This document shows, piece by piece, positions 6,036 through 6,126 of a stretch of DNA of 6,126 bases. Made by a program: the position numbers and the translations under genes. The notes under the pieces were generated by a model. That model searched no databases. It was not told the origin of the DNA and saw nothing but the letters and a program-made list of their open reading frames with translations. This stretch comes from Gammaproteobacteria bacterium RIFCSPHIGHO2_12_FULL_37_34 (GTDB lineage Bacteria; Pseudomonadota; Gammaproteobacteria; DSM-16500): NCBI GenBank assembly GCA_001801495.1, contig MGXW01000054.1:1-6126 (forward strand), read 5' to 3'. Positions within the stretch are counted from its first letter, which is position 1, and each line of letters opens with the position of its first letter.

Positions 6036-6126
6036 TTAGGGTGATTGCAGTTTGTTTTTAATTTCGCCCAACATCAATTGAGTGGCGGTAGAAACATTAT
6101 CGCGTTTTAATTTGAAAAACCTATTC
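6036..6126 (-). CDS. 3' end of an unidentified minus-strand gene
   Basis: On the minus strand a frame is open from the window edge to a TAA at 6038-6036, giving 29 residues ending in TQLMLGEIKNKLQSP. The segment is basic and then helical-looking (FFKLKRDNVSTATQLMLGE), with ordinary codon use. It is placed convergently against coaE, 23 bases from its stop. I do not recognise the family. It is too short to rule out a chance open frame, but its position at the end of an otherwise gene-dense window, with no other feature there, makes a real gene likely. Confidence 0.45.
   Translation of the reverse strand, partial: NRFFKLKRDNVSTATQLMLGEIKNKLQSP

Overview
The window is a chromosomal segment of an AT-rich gammaproteobacterium. 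The gene order pilB-pilC-pilD-coaE is a well-known gammaproteobacterial arrangement. The AT-rich base use, tight gene packing and reduced pilus ATPase and platform proteins make me favour a Legionellales/Coxiellaceae-like, possibly host-associated lineage. That placement is an inference from gene order and composition only.

Layout: the left edge (1-303, minus strand) carries the 5' part of a secreted ComEA-type helix-hairpin-helix DNA-binding protein, cut by the window edge. A 248-bp divergent intergenic region (304-551) holds candidate promoters, a 9-bp-stem inverted repeat, a duplicated T-run motif and a short hairpin. On the plus strand follows a complete D-alanyl-D-alanine carboxypeptidase (552-1784, PBP5/6 type). 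After a 141-bp spacer with a good sigma70-like promoter comes a tightly packed run: type IV pilin (1926-2324), PilB-type assembly ATPase (2317-3462), PilC-type platform protein (3459-4526), PilD prepilin peptidase (4529-5407) and CoaE dephospho-CoA kinase (5413-6012, or from 5407). The spacings are -8, -4, +2 and about +5 (or -1) bases, so this looks like one operon with translational coupling. The right edge holds the 3' end of an unidentified minus-strand gene (6036-6126) that converges on coaE.

How the genes fit together: PilD would cleave and N-methylate the pilin at its Gly-Phe site. PilC is the inner-membrane platform and PilB supplies ATP-driven assembly. ComEA next door is the periplasmic DNA receptor that works with type IV pili in natural transformation, so a DNA-uptake role is plausible. 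DacC trims peptidoglycan pentapeptides and CoaE finishes coenzyme A synthesis; both are housekeeping.

The most notable feature is that PilB lacks the usual N-terminal MshEN-type domain and has a shortened four-cysteine finger, while PilC lacks most of its N-terminal cytoplasmic segment. All catalytic motifs are intact and the genes are tightly joined, so this looks like a minimal but working pilus machine rather than decay. I see no sign of a mobile element, CRISPR array, RNA gene or wholly new system here.
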